This document shows, piece after piece, positions 16,642 through 24,754 of a stretch of 64,000 bases of DNA (position 1 is the stretch's first letter; every line of letters begins with the position of its first letter). The notes under the pieces were generated by a model. The model searched no databases. It was not told where the DNA came from and was given only the letters and a program-made list of their open reading frames with translations. This DNA is from Streptomyces smaragdinus. Its GTDB lineage: Bacteria; Actinomycetota; Actinomycetes; Streptomycetales; Streptomycetaceae. Made by a program: the position numbers and the translations under genes. The DNA lies in contig NZ_WEGJ01000016.1 in assembly GCF_009604385.1 (NCBI RefSeq), positions 1 through 64,000 on the forward strand, in the 5' to 3' direction.

Positions 16642-17217
16642 ATGACAGCGATCGCGTCCGTGGCGGACGGTGCGGCTCCCGCACCGGCCCCCGCCCCGCC
16701 GTGGGCGGCGGACGCGGCGTACGCCGCCCGTACGCTGGAGGCCGAGCCGGGGTCCGCCCGGCTGGCGCGGGAGTTCGCCGCGGCGACCCTGCGCGACTGG
16801 GGTCTTCGCGAGCGGTCGGCGGACGTGGAGCTGGTGGCGCACGAGTTCGTGGTCAACGCCATGGCGCACGGTCTGGACCCGGTCTGGTCCGAGCCGCCGC
16901 CGCATCCGGTGATCGTGAGCATGTTCAGGGACGGCGACGCTCTGCTCTGCGCGGCCTTCGACCCCGGCGTACGCCGGCCCAGGCCCGCACCGCACTCCGC
17001 GGAGCCCAGCACACTCGCCGACGCCGGCCGGGGACTGCAGCTCGTGGCCGCCGTCAGCGATATCTGGGGCTGGACGCTCCCGGGCCCGGAGGGGAAGGCG
17101 GTCTGGGCCGCCTTCTGCTCCGCGCCGTCGCTTCCGTACTCCCTCGCGGACCGGCTGACAACGGTCGCGGAGGTCTTCACGGGGAGCTGTGATCCCTGTC
17201 TCGTCGTGGCCGCGTAG
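16642..17217 (+). CDS. GHKL ATPase-domain protein (RsbW-like anti-sigma/regulatory kinase)
   Basis: 191 aa from ATG 16642, preceded by GGAGGAGTTCAGG. The HATPase_c fold spans residues ~35-165, with N-box DVELVAHEFVVNAMAHGL and G-box TLADAGRGLQLV. No kinase dimerisation or transmembrane segment is present, as in the Streptomyces RsbW-like proteins that accompany XRE/DUF397 loci. It may bind or phosphorylate an anti-sigma antagonist or modulate the neighbouring regulators. It is divergent from the DUF397 gene, with a 200-bp region between them holding short repeats (TTGCAG at 16546 and 16558; GTGCTGAGCAC at 16520). Confidence 0.85.
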   Translation: MTAIASVADGAAPAPAPAPPWAADAAYAARTLEAEPGSARLAREFAAATLRDWGLRERSADVELVAHEFVVNAMAHGLDPVWSEPPPHPVIVSMFRDGDALLCAAFDPGVRRPRPAPHSAEPSTLADAGRGLQLVAAVSDIWGWTLPGPEGKAVWAAFCSAPSLPYSLADRLTTVAEVFTGSCDPCLVVAA

Positions 17218-17317
17218 CCGCCGTACCTGCTCCGGAAACAAAATCACGCGGATCCGGGTTGTCGGTCCTGGTGCTTAGTCTGAGTACCGGACGGACTGAT
17301 CGATCCGGAGGTTGCCG

Positions 17318-20300
17318 GTGGCGGCGGAGCAGGGCAGCGCAGCGGGGGACGACGGCGAGGGCTGGGCACGGCGGCTCGTCGGCTACTGCGCGCGCTACCG
17401 GCGCAATGTGGCGCTGTCCCTCGGGGCCTCCCTGGCCGGGATGGCCATCATGGCCCTGGTCCCGCTGATCCCGAAGCTGATCATCGACGACGTGATCGTG
17501 GGCGACAGCCGCGAGCTGGCCCCCTGGGCGGCGCTGATGGTGCTGTCGGCGGTCGCCGTGTACGCGCTGACGTTCGTCCGGCGCTATTACGGCGGGCGGC
17601 TCGCCCTCGACGTGCAGCACGATCTGCGGACCGAGATGTTCGACTCCATCACCCGGCTGGACGGACGCCGGCAGGACGAGCTGTCGACCGGGCAGGTCGT
17701 CGGACGGGGCACCACGGATCTGCAGCTGGTGCAGGGCCTGCTCTTCATGGTCCCGATGATGATCGGGAACGTGCTGCTGTTCCTGGTCTCGCTGGTCGTC
17801 ATGTTCGTGCTGTCACCGCTGCTGACCGTGATCGCGCTGGCCGTGGCCCCGCTGCTGTGGTGGATAGCCTCCCGCAGCCGCACCCGGCTCTTCCCCGCCA
17901 CCTGGTACGCCCAGCAGCAGGCCGGCGCCGTGGCCTCCGTCGTCGACGGGGCCGTGGGCGGCGTGCGCGTGGTCAAGGGCTTCGGGCAGGAGACGCAGGA
18001 GACGGGCAAGCTGCGCGCCGTCAGCCGGGTGCTGTTCGCGGCCCGGCTGCGTACGGTCAAGCTGAACGCCCGCTACACCCCGGCCCTGCAGGCCGTCCCC
18101 TCCCTCGGCCAGGTCGCGATGCTGGCGCTCGGCGGCTGGATGGCGACGAAGGGGCAGGTCACGCTCGGTACGTTCGTCGCGTTCTCGACCTATCTGGCCC
18201 AGCTCACCGGCCCCGTCCGGATGCTCGCCGTCATGCTGACCGTGGGCCAGCAGGCGCGCGCGGGCGTGGAGCGGGTCTTCGACCTGATCGACACCGAGCC
18301 CGAGGTCGACGAGCGCCCGGACGCGCACGAGCTGGGCGCGACGGCGGACGCGGTGGTCGAGTTCGACCACGTCTCCTTCGGGTACGACCCCGGGCACCCG
18401 GTGCTCTCCGACTTCTCCCTGCGCATCGAGCCCGGCGAGACGGTCGCCGTGGTCGGCGCCTCCGGCAGCGGGAAGTCCACGCTGTCGCTGCTCCTCCCCC
18501 GCTACTACGACGTCACCTCCGGCGCGGTCCGCGTCGGCGGCGAGGACGTCCGCGATCTGACACTGACCTCGCTGCGGGCGGCGATCGGGCTGGTCCCGGA
18601 GAACAGCTTCCTGTTCTCCGAGTCCGTACGGGACAACATCGCGTACGGCCGCCCCGACGCCACCGACGCCGAGGTGGAGGCCGCGGCGAAGGCCGCGCAG
18701 GCGGACGGCTTCGTCCGCGAGCTGGCGGACGGGTACGACACGGTGGTCGGCGAGCAGGGCATGACGCTCTCCGGCGGCCAGCGCCAGCGCGTCGCCCTGG
18801 CCCGCGCGATCCTCACCGACCCCCGGCTGCTGCTGCTGGACGACGCCACGTCGGCGGTCGACGCCAGGATCGAGCACGAGATCCACGAGGCGCTGCGCAC
18901 GGTGATGGCGGGCCGTACGACGCTGCTGATCGCGCACCGCCAGTCGACGCTGGCGCTCGCGGACCGCATCGCGGTGCTCGAGGCGGGCCGGCTGGTGGAC
19001 GTGGGCACGCACGAGGAGCTCGAGGCCCGCTGCCCGCTGTACCGGAGGCTGCTGACGCATCCGGACGAGCTGGCGAACCTGGAGCAGGACCCGGCGGGTC
19101 AGGCCGCGGCCTCCGCTTCCGCCGTCGTCGACGGCATCACGCCGGAGCTGTGGATACGTACCCCGTCCGAGGGTGACAAGGCGGGTGGCTCGGCGAACAC
19201 CTCCGCCTCCGCCGGCGACCCCTCGGGCTTCGCCGGGATGCTGGCCAGCTCCCCCGCGTCGCCGGAGCTGCTGGCGAAGGTCGCCGCGCTGCCGCCGGCC
19301 ACGGACACCCCGTCCGTGGACGAGGCGGGGGCCGAGCGGGCGGAGGAGTCGTACGGGCTGCGGCGGCTGCTGCGCGGCTTCGGGTTCCCCCTGGCCCTGG
19401 CGCTGGGGGCGGTCGCGGTGGACGCGATCGCGGGGCTGCTGCTGCCGGTCCTCATCCGGCACGGGATCGACGAGGGCGTGACGAAGCTGTCGCTGGGCGC
19501 CGTGTGGGCGGCGTCGCTGCTCGCGCTCGCTGTGGTCGTGGGGCAGTGGGCGGCGCAGATCGGCTCGGCGCGGCTGACGGGGCGGACGGGCGAGCGGGTG
19601 CTGTACGCGCTGCGCGTCAAGATCTTCGCGCAGCTCCAGCGGCTGGGGCTCGACTACTACGAGCGGCATCTCACCGGCAAGATCATGACCCGGATGACGA
19701 CGGACGTCGACGCGCTGTCGACGTTCCTGCAGACGGGACTGGTCACGGCGGTCGTCAGCCTGCTCACGTTCTTCGGCATCCTGGTGGCGCTGCTGGTCAT
19801 CGACATCCAGCTGGCGCTGGTCGTGTTCGCCACGCTGCCGCCGCTGATCGTCGGGACGGTCTTCTTCCGCCGCCACAGCGTCAAGGCGTACGAGCTGGCG
19901 CGTGAGCGGGTCAGCGTGGTCAACGGCGATCTGCAGGAGTCCGTGGCGGGTCTGCGGATCGTGCAGGCGTTCCGCCGGGAGACCGGGGGGACGGAGCGGT
20001 TCGCGGACCGGAGCGACAGCTACCGGCAGGCGCGGGTGCGGGGGCAGTGGCTGATATCCGTGTACTTCCCGTTCGTCCAGCTGCTGGCCACGATCGCGGC
20101 GACGGGCGTGCTGGCGATGGGCGCGGACCGGGTGGCGGCGGGGACGCTGACGGCGGGCGCGCTGGTGGCGTATCTGCTGTACATCGACTTGTTCTTCGCC
20201 CCCGTGCAGCAGCTGTCGCAGGTGTTCGACGGCTACCAGCAGGCGGCGGTGTCGCTGAAGCGGATCCAGGAGCTGCTGGTCGAGGAGACGTCCACCCCGG

Positions 20301-21082
20301 CCGCCGCCGCGCCCCTCCCGGTGCCGTCGCTGAAGGGCGAGCTGACGTTCGCGGACGTGTCCTTCGGCTACCAGGGCTCCGGGGACAACGCCCTGAGCGG
20401 CCTGGACCTGACGATCCCCGCGGGCCAGACGGTCGCGTTCGTCGGTGAGACGGGCGCGGGCAAGTCGACGCTGGTCAAGCTGGCGGCGCGGTTCTACGAC
20501 CCCACGTCGGGCGCGGTCCTGGCGGACGGCACGGACCTGCGGGACCTGGACCTCACGGCGTACCGCCACCATCTGGGGGTCGTCCCGCAGGAGTCGTATC
20601 TCTTCCCCGGCACGATCCGCGACGCGATCGCCTACGGCCGCCCCGACGCCTCCGACGCGGAGGTCGAGGCGGCGGCGCGAGCGGTGGGCGCGCACGCGAT
20701 GGTGGCGACGCTCCCGCGCGGCTATCTCCACGAGGTGGCGGAGCGGGGCCGTAACCTCTCGGCGGGCCAGCGCCAGCTGATAGCCCTGGCCCGGGCGGAG
20801 CTGGTGAACCCGGACATCCTCCTCCTCGACGAGGCCACGGCGGCCCTCGACCTGGCGACGGAGGCCCTGGTCAACCAGGCGACGGACCGCCTCGCGGTAA
20901 AACGCACCACGCTGGTGGTGGCCCACCGCCTCACGACGGCGGCCCGCGCGGACCGGGTGGTGGTCCTGGACCACGGCCGCGTGGTGGAGGACGGCACACA
21001 CGACGACCTCCTGGCGCGGGAGGGTCACTACGCGGAGCTGTGGCGGACGTATCTGGGGGAGCCGGCGGGGGTGGGGGCGTAG
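17318..21082 (+). CDS. Fused double ABC exporter (TMD-NBD-TMD-NBD)
   Basis: 1254 aa from GTG 17318. This start was chosen because GGAGG (17307-17311) is 6 nt away; a TTG at 17312 would abut it. Two exporter halves are joined in one chain: TMD1 ~35-320, NBD1 ~350-590 (Walker A GASGSGKST ~380, signature LSGGQ, Walker B LLLLDDATSAVD), a linker ~595-690 rich in Ala/Ser/Pro, TMD2 ~695-980, NBD2 ~1010-1245 (Walker A GETGAGKST, signature LSAGQ, Walker B LLLLDEATAALD). NBD1 has Asp where the catalytic Glu should be, so one ATP site is probably slow, as in asymmetric heterodimeric exporters. It likely exports lipids, peptides or drugs; the substrate is unknown. Monocistronic. Confidence 0.95.
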   Translation: MAAEQGSAAGDDGEGWARRLVGYCARYRRNVALSLGASLAGMAIMALVPLIPKLIIDDVIVGDSRELAPWAALMVLSAVAVYALTFVRRYYGGRLALDVQHDLRTEMFDSITRLDGRRQDELSTGQVVGRGTTDLQLVQGLLFMVPMMIGNVLLFLVSLVVMFVLSPLLTVIALAVAPLLWWIASRSRTRLFPATWYAQQQAGAVASVVDGAVGGVRVVKGFGQETQETGKLRAVSRVLFAARLRTVKLNARYTPALQAVPSLGQVAMLALGGWMATKGQVTLGTFVAFSTYLAQLTGPVRMLAVMLTVGQQARAGVERVFDLIDTEPEVDERPDAHELGATADAVVEFDHVSFGYDPGHPVLSDFSLRIEPGETVAVVGASGSGKSTLSLLLPRYYDVTSGAVRVGGEDVRDLTLTSLRAAIGLVPENSFLFSESVRDNIAYGRPDATDAEVEAAAKAAQADGFVRELADGYDTVVGEQGMTLSGGQRQRVALARAILTDPRLLLLDDATSAVDARIEHEIHEALRTVMAGRTTLLIAHRQSTLALADRIAVLEAGRLVDVGTHEELEARCPLYRRLLTHPDELANLEQDPAGQAAASASAVVDGITPELWIRTPSEGDKAGGSANTSASAGDPSGFAGMLASSPASPELLAKVAALPPATDTPSVDEAGAERAEESYGLRRLLRGFGFPLALALGAVAVDAIAGLLLPVLIRHGIDEGVTKLSLGAVWAASLLALAVVVGQWAAQIGSARLTGRTGERVLYALRVKIFAQLQRLGLDYYERHLTGKIMTRMTTDVDALSTFLQTGLVTAVVSLLTFFGILVALLVIDIQLALVVFATLPPLIVGTVFFRRHSVKAYELARERVSVVNGDLQESVAGLRIVQAFRRETGGTERFADRSDSYRQARVRGQWLISVYFPFVQLLATIAATGVLAMGADRVAAGTLTAGALVAYLLYIDLFFAPVQQLSQVFDGYQQAAVSLKRIQELLVEETSTPAAAAPLPVPSLKGELTFADVSFGYQGSGDNALSGLDLTIPAGQTVAFVGETGAGKSTLVKLAARFYDPTSGAVLADGTDLRDLDLTAYRHHLGVVPQESYLFPGTIRDAIAYGRPDASDAEVEAAARAVGAHAMVATLPRGYLHEVAERGRNLSAGQRQLIALARAELVNPDILLLDEATAALDLATEALVNQATDRLAVKRTTLVVAHRLTTAARADRVVVLDHGRVVEDGTHDDLLAREGHYAELWRTYLGEPAGVGA

Positions 21083-21099
21083 AAGGGGCGACAAGACTA

Positions 21100-21120
21100 T
21101 GCCATACTTCAAGTATGGCA
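21100..21120. promoter_or_regulatory. Perfect 21-bp palindrome covering the antitoxin start codon
   Basis: Arms TGCCATACTT (21100-21109) and AAGTATGGCA (21111-21120) flank a single C. The ATG of the antitoxin (21115-21117) lies inside the right arm and there is no Shine-Dalgarno. This fits an autoregulatory antitoxin operator on a leaderless or nearly leaderless transcript; CATACT at 21103-21108 could serve as -10. Confidence 0.7.
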
Positions 21121-21387
21121 ACTCGGAAGATCACGATCACCGTGCCGGAAGAGCTCGTGGAATCGATCAAGGGTCGTGTCGACTCCCGCGGGGTGTCGGC
21201 ATACATCGCGGCTGCCGCCGCTCACCAGGACGAGATGGACCGCCTGCGCGAGCTGGCCGACCGGCTCGAGGAGGAGCACGGCCCCGTCACGGACGACGAC
21301 TACCAGGCCGCCCTGGACCGCATCGCCGAAATGGACGCCTGGCACGACGGGCAGAAGCAGGAACCCCACCGCAGCGAGGCCGCGTGA
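21115..21387 (+). CDS. Ribbon-helix-helix antitoxin (VapB-like)
   Basis: 90 aa from ATG 21115. The N-terminal ribbon-helix-helix (ATRKITITVPEELVESIKGRV, then GVSAYIAAAAAHQ) binds DNA. The charged helical C-terminus (LRELADRLEEEHGPVTDDDYQAALDRI) would wrap the toxin. The start codon lies inside a perfect 21-bp palindrome, the expected autoregulatory operator. Its stop overlaps the GTG of the PIN toxin gene (GTGA). Upstream frame extension is open but enters the operator and has no RBS. Confidence 0.88.
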   Translation: MATRKITITVPEELVESIKGRVDSRGVSAYIAAAAAHQDEMDRLRELADRLEEEHGPVTDDDYQAALDRIAEMDAWHDGQKQEPHRSEAA

Positions 21388-21827
21388 GCCGCCCCTGCCG
21401 GGCAGTAACGCAGCCCCGACAGCGCGCCTTCGTCTTCGGCTGTGAGGCCTTGTCCAAGACGGTCCGGGGCGACAGCGAGATGGCCGCGCTGGTGAAGGCA
21501 GCTCCTCGGCGGGACGTCCCCATCGTCACCTCGGCGCTGACGACTCTGGAGGCGTGGGACCCGCGCGAAAGGTGGAGCCAAGCACTGTGGAGCTGGACCC
21601 TGTCGCGGATCCGCATCGTCCACACCGACGACCAACTGATCACAACAGCACGAGTGCTGCTGAAGACGGCTGGCCTGCACGGTCACAAGTACGCCATCGA
21701 CGCCGTCCTGGCAGCCGTAGCCGCACGAGAGGCCGCGGCAGGCACCCAGGTCACCGTCCTCACCTCCGACACGGATGACATGACTCAGCTCCTCACGGAT
21801 CACCCGGTCCACATCCAGAAGGTTTGA
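21384..21827 (+). CDS. PIN-domain toxin (VapC-like), possibly catalytically impaired
   Basis: 147 aa, GTG 21384 overlapping the antitoxin stop. PIN-domain landmarks: FVFGCEALSKTVRGD at strand 1, VTSALTTLEAW with the conserved Glu, GHKYAIDAVLAAVA and VLTSDTDDMTQL with the later Asp residues. In the family the first motif normally contains a catalytic Asp just before the (C/A)-E-A-L sequence. Here that codon is GGC (Gly), one base from GAC. If real, the RNase would lack one metal ligand and may be inactive. The rest of the gene and its antitoxin are intact. Confidence 0.85.
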   Translation: MSRPCRAVTQPRQRAFVFGCEALSKTVRGDSEMAALVKAAPRRDVPIVTSALTTLEAWDPRERWSQALWSWTLSRIRIVHTDDQLITTARVLLKTAGLHGHKYAIDAVLAAVAAREAAAGTQVTVLTSDTDDMTQLLTDHPVHIQKV

Positions 21828-21936
21828 GAGCAACGCGGGACACACCTCATTGGCGTCCCGTATCGGAAACGGAGCCACGCCCGAGCCGATGCAGACAGTG
21901 GGCTCGTGAAGCCTCACCGACTCCTCGGGTTGCTCG

Positions 21937-22184
21937 GGCGATTGCCGCGACATCACCGTCATCGAAAGAGATGGCCTGGTTCAGCGGCCTGCCAAAGGTA
22001 CCGGCGTAGGGGGTCAGGAATCCTGGCCCGCAATCCCCACCTGGTCGACCTGGGACACGCGCTTTTGGGTGACCCCCATGCACTCGGCAAGCAGCTCCCG
22101 CTTGCCTTCGGCCACGGCCTCTTCACCGCCGGCGCGGGCGGCGTACTCGGCTCGGATGTCCTGCCAGCGGGTGTACTCGGTCAT
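21937..22184 (-). pseudogene. Broken XRE-type (HigA-like) antitoxin
   Basis: From ATG 22184 the frame reads MTEYTRWQDIRAEYAARAGG and EEAVAEGKRELLAE, the conserved start of a Streptomyces HTH antitoxin. It then jumps to CMGVTQKRVSQVDQVGIAGQDS and stops. The first half of the HTH (about 20 residues between LLAE and MGVT) is missing. The expected C-terminus, GRPLNQAISFDDGDVAAIA, is present further on but in another frame, ending near 21937. So at least one internal deletion and one frameshift have killed the gene. Confidence 0.7.
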
Positions 22185-22330
22185 GGTGCCTCCTCTTTGT
22201 CGCGGGATTTCCAGTAGCCGACGCTGCGCTGTTCGGCGAGCGGTGACTGGCAGCGGATCGGCCGTTGGACCTCGGGTAAAGGCTTGTATCCCTTTCGACT
22301 TCCCTTCTGGACATTGAATTGCCCCGTCAC
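22181..22330 (-). pseudogene. Possible 3' remnant of a RelE/HigB-type toxin gene
   Basis: A 49-codon frame from GTG 22330 contains FNVQKGSRKGYKPLPEVQ, reminiscent of the Q-K-x-S-R-K-G-x-K-T-P segment of Gp49-like HigB toxins. It ends with an ATGA overlap onto the broken antitoxin start, the usual toxin-first arrangement. The match is short, so this is only a plausible reading. The sequence also overlaps the upstream region of the monooxygenase gene. Confidence 0.25.
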
Positions 22331-22344
22331 CGAGGGTGGGCGTC

Positions 22345-22683
22345 ATGACCACCTCGCGTCTCGTGGCGGATCTCGAACCGCCCTACTACACCGCCGTCTT
22401 CACCTCCCTCCGACCCGACAACCCCGAGGGCTACGCCGAGACCTCCGAACACATGCAGGAGATCGTCAAGCAGATCCCCGGCTTCCTCGGCTACGAGTCC
22501 GCGCGCACGCCCGGCGGCATCGGCATCACGGTCGCGTACTTCCGCGACGAGGAGTCCCTCACGGCCTGGCGGCAGAACGCCGAACACCAGAGCGCGCAGC
22601 GGCGGGGGCGCGAGCAGTGGTACGACGCGTACAGCCTCCACATCGGCAAGGTGGAGCGGAGCTACAGCTTCGAGCGCGAGTAG
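22345..22683 (+). CDS. Antibiotic biosynthesis monooxygenase (ABM) domain protein
   Basis: 112 aa from ATG 22345 (GTG 22336 is in frame but too close to the RBS-like GAGGGTGGG). Ferredoxin-like ABM fold: YYTAVFTSLRPDNPEGYAET, QEIVKQIPGFLGYESART, GITVAYFRDEESLTAWRQNAEH and the terminal YSLHIGKVERSY. Members are small dimeric cofactor-free oxygenases or heme-degrading enzymes. Context does not tell which. Monocistronic, converging on the GNAT gene 4 bp away. Confidence 0.85.
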   Translation: MTTSRLVADLEPPYYTAVFTSLRPDNPEGYAETSEHMQEIVKQIPGFLGYESARTPGGIGITVAYFRDEESLTAWRQNAEHQSAQRRGREQWYDAYSLHIGKVERSYSFERE

Positions 22684-22687
22684 GGGC

Positions 22688-23248
22688 CTACCTCCGCCGT
22701 TCCCAATCGCTCCGGGTGACCGCGTACTCGACGTCACCGTGCTCGTCACCCGGAATCGACTCCGGCCAGTCCGCGATGAAGACCCGGACGAACGACAGCC
22801 CGGCCTTCTCCATCACCCGCCGGGACCGGCTGTTGACGACCATGGTGTTCGCCGTGACCCGCTCGACCCCGAGCTCCGCGAAGCCCTTGTCGATCAGCGC
22901 CCGCGAGCCCTCCGTGGCGTACCCGTGCCCCCAGGCGGCCCGGTTCAGCCGATACCCGAGCTCGACCACGGAGGGATCGGACTCCTCGATGGGCCGGAAC
23001 TCGAACCACCCCAGAAAGGTCCCGGCGGCCTTCTCCTCCGCCGCCCAGTAACCACGGGTCCCCCAGCACGGATAGTCGTGCAGGATCCACGCCAGGACGT
23101 CCGTCTCCACCGCCTCGCGCGTGGTGGGCCGGCCCCCGTTGATGTAGCGCATGACCTCGGGATCGCTGTCCAGGGCGAACAGATAGTCGACGTCGGCCGT
23201 GGTGAACGCACGCAGGACGAGCCGGTCGGTCTCCAGGAAGTCGGTCAT
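22688..23248 (-). CDS. GNAT acetyltransferase, RimJ/RimL type
   Basis: 186 aa from ATG 23248, chosen because the domain begins directly with FLETDRLVLRAFTTADVDYL. RimJ/L landmarks: LFALDSDPEVMRYING, ELGYRLNRAAWGHGYATEG (acetyl-CoA pyrophosphate loop), NTMVVNSRSRRVMEKAGL. It probably acetylates a protein N-terminus, amino acid or drug; the substrate is unknown. Upstream in-frame sequence to 23302 shows no family similarity. Confidence 0.9.
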   Translation of the reverse strand: MTDFLETDRLVLRAFTTADVDYLFALDSDPEVMRYINGGRPTTREAVETDVLAWILHDYPCWGTRGYWAAEEKAAGTFLGWFEFRPIEESDPSVVELGYRLNRAAWGHGYATEGSRALIDKGFAELGVERVTANTMVVNSRSRRVMEKAGLSFVRVFIADWPESIPGDEHGDVEYAVTRSDWERRR

Positions 23249-23357
23249 ACCGCGATCCTCACCACGAGCGGGCGGAGCTGCCACCGTTTTTCGAGTTGAC
23301 ATACCTCGTATTGCTTCGCGGAACCGTTCGTCTCCGCCGTGGATCCGGTTCTCAGCT

Positions 23358-23759
23358 TCAGGAGGGTCTGCGGGAGCTCACCGCGCCGAGCCCGGAGTGC
23401 TCGTCGTCGGCGTCGTGTGTGGCTCGGGTGTCCTTGGGGCCATCTGCTTCCCCGAGTTGCAGCTCGGCGTCTGCCGGGGTGAGGCGGTTGCCTCGGCTCT
23501 CGGCGATACGCAAGGCGTTGCGGAGGGAATCGGTGAGGCCGCCGGCCAGGTAGACGAGGTCTTCCTGTTGGGGGTCGTCGTCGTTCAGGAGTTCGGCCGC
23601 GTAGGCGATGAACTCCGAGGCCGTGTCGAGCTGTTCGGCCTCCACCCGGTCCGCGAGGCGGGAGACGTAGCCCGTGCCCGTGCTTGAGCGGAGGTAGCAG
23701 GGGCGGCCTGTGGGGTCGGACCAGGGGAGGAGGCGGAGTTGCTGGGAGTTGAGCCACAT
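23358..23759 (-). CDS. Actinomycete hypothetical protein divergent from an XRE regulator
   Basis: 133 aa from ATG 23759. N-terminal MWLNSQQLRLLPWSDPTGRPCYLRSS, then a helical acidic middle (SRLADRVEAEQLDTASEFIAYAAELL) and a disordered acidic tail ending GLGAVSSRRPS. I know the N-terminal pattern from Streptomyces proteins that sit divergently next to XRE/DUF5753 regulators, but no function. Codon bias and the clean stop support a real gene. Confidence 0.75.
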   Translation of the reverse strand: MWLNSQQLRLLPWSDPTGRPCYLRSSTGTGYVSRLADRVEAEQLDTASEFIAYAAELLNDDDPQQEDLVYLAGGLTDSLRNALRIAESRGNRLTPADAELQLGEADGPKDTRATHDADDEHSGLGAVSSRRPS

Positions 23760-23908
23760 CGTGGGGGACCTCCGGGATCCGTGGGCGATATCTTCGCCGG
23801 ATTTATGGGCGGTTGGTTATCACCTTGTCCGAGAGGGAACTCCCCGTACACAGTTGGCCTGTCACCAGCGGGCCATTGTGGACGACGGATTGAAGAGGTG
23901 TTCGACCA

Positions 23909-24754
23909 ATGGAACTCACCATCGAACATGAGGGTAGGATCACTCCCCGAGTACTGCTCGGACGCCGCTTGCGTCGACTTCGGGAAAGCGAAGGACTTTC
24001 TCAGCGCGGGCTCGCCGAAATCATTGGGTACCCGCACACGTACATCAGTCGCGTCGAGCGAGGGGAACAATTGCCGTCACAGGCTCTGGCGGTCATGTTC
24101 GATACTCACTTCAACTCCGACGATCTTTTCCAGGAACTCCTCGACCTCGCACACGACAACATGATCGCCGAATACAGTCGCAGCTTCGTCGAGCAAGAGA
24201 AGGACGCCGTCCGGATCCAGGTCTTCACCAGCAGCAGCATCCCTGGGCTCCTGCAGATCGAGGAGTACACGCGTGAGTGCTTCCGACTGGACCCAACCGC
24301 CGAGGCCACGAACGAGCTGGATGCGCGCGTCACGGCCCGCATGAGCCGTCAGCGCCTCTTCAACGGCGACTCGCCGCCTCATTATTGGGCGATCATTGAC
24401 GAGACCGCACTGAAGCGACCAACAGCCAGCAGGGATACCATGCGCGCACAACTCGACCATCTTCTCAAGATGGCCGAAAAGCCGCATATCTCCATTCAGG
24501 TGCTGCCCTTCAGCCAAGCGCTGCATCCCATGCTCGGCGGCAGCCTGACCCTGCTGACCTTGCGGAACGGCTCAACAGTGGCTCTGGTCGAGAGCTTTGC
24601 CTCGGGTGAGCCAGTAGAATCCCCGCAGAAGGTACTTGAGCTTGTCGAGCGTTTTGACATCGGGCGCTCAAAAGCTCTTCCGGCAAGCGAGTCACTCAAG
24701 CTGATTCGCAGCTATCTAAAGGGGTACGCTGATGAGCCCTGCCAGCATTCCTGA
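23909..24754 (+). CDS. XRE-family regulator with DUF5753 domain
   Basis: 281 aa, ATG 23909. HTH at residues ~15-70 (LGRRLRRLRESEGLSQRGLAEIIGYP, then YISRVERGEQ), DUF5753 at ~90-270 (IPGLLQIEEYTRECF, RMSRQRLF, YWAIIDETALKRP, LLKMAEKPHISIQVLPFSQ). The gene is noticeably less GC-rich than its neighbours, as is its partner, which hints at acquisition or relaxed codon selection. It overlaps the DUF397 gene by 23 bp, giving a classical WhiJ-like regulator-partner unit, with the MWLNSQQ-type gene divergent. Confidence 0.93.
   Translation: MELTIEHEGRITPRVLLGRRLRRLRESEGLSQRGLAEIIGYPHTYISRVERGEQLPSQALAVMFDTHFNSDDLFQELLDLAHDNMIAEYSRSFVEQEKDAVRIQVFTSSSIPGLLQIEEYTRECFRLDPTAEATNELDARVTARMSRQRLFNGDSPPHYWAIIDETALKRPTASRDTMRAQLDHLLKMAEKPHISIQVLPFSQALHPMLGGSLTLLTLRNGSTVALVESFASGEPVESPQKVLELVERFDIGRSKALPASESLKLIRSYLKGYADEPCQHS

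Noticed and set aside
17813..21121. Long minus-strand frame (1102 codons) opposite the fused ABC exporter
   Set aside because: Arg/Gln/Val-rich composition without any domain; it is the antisense shadow of an unmistakable exporter.
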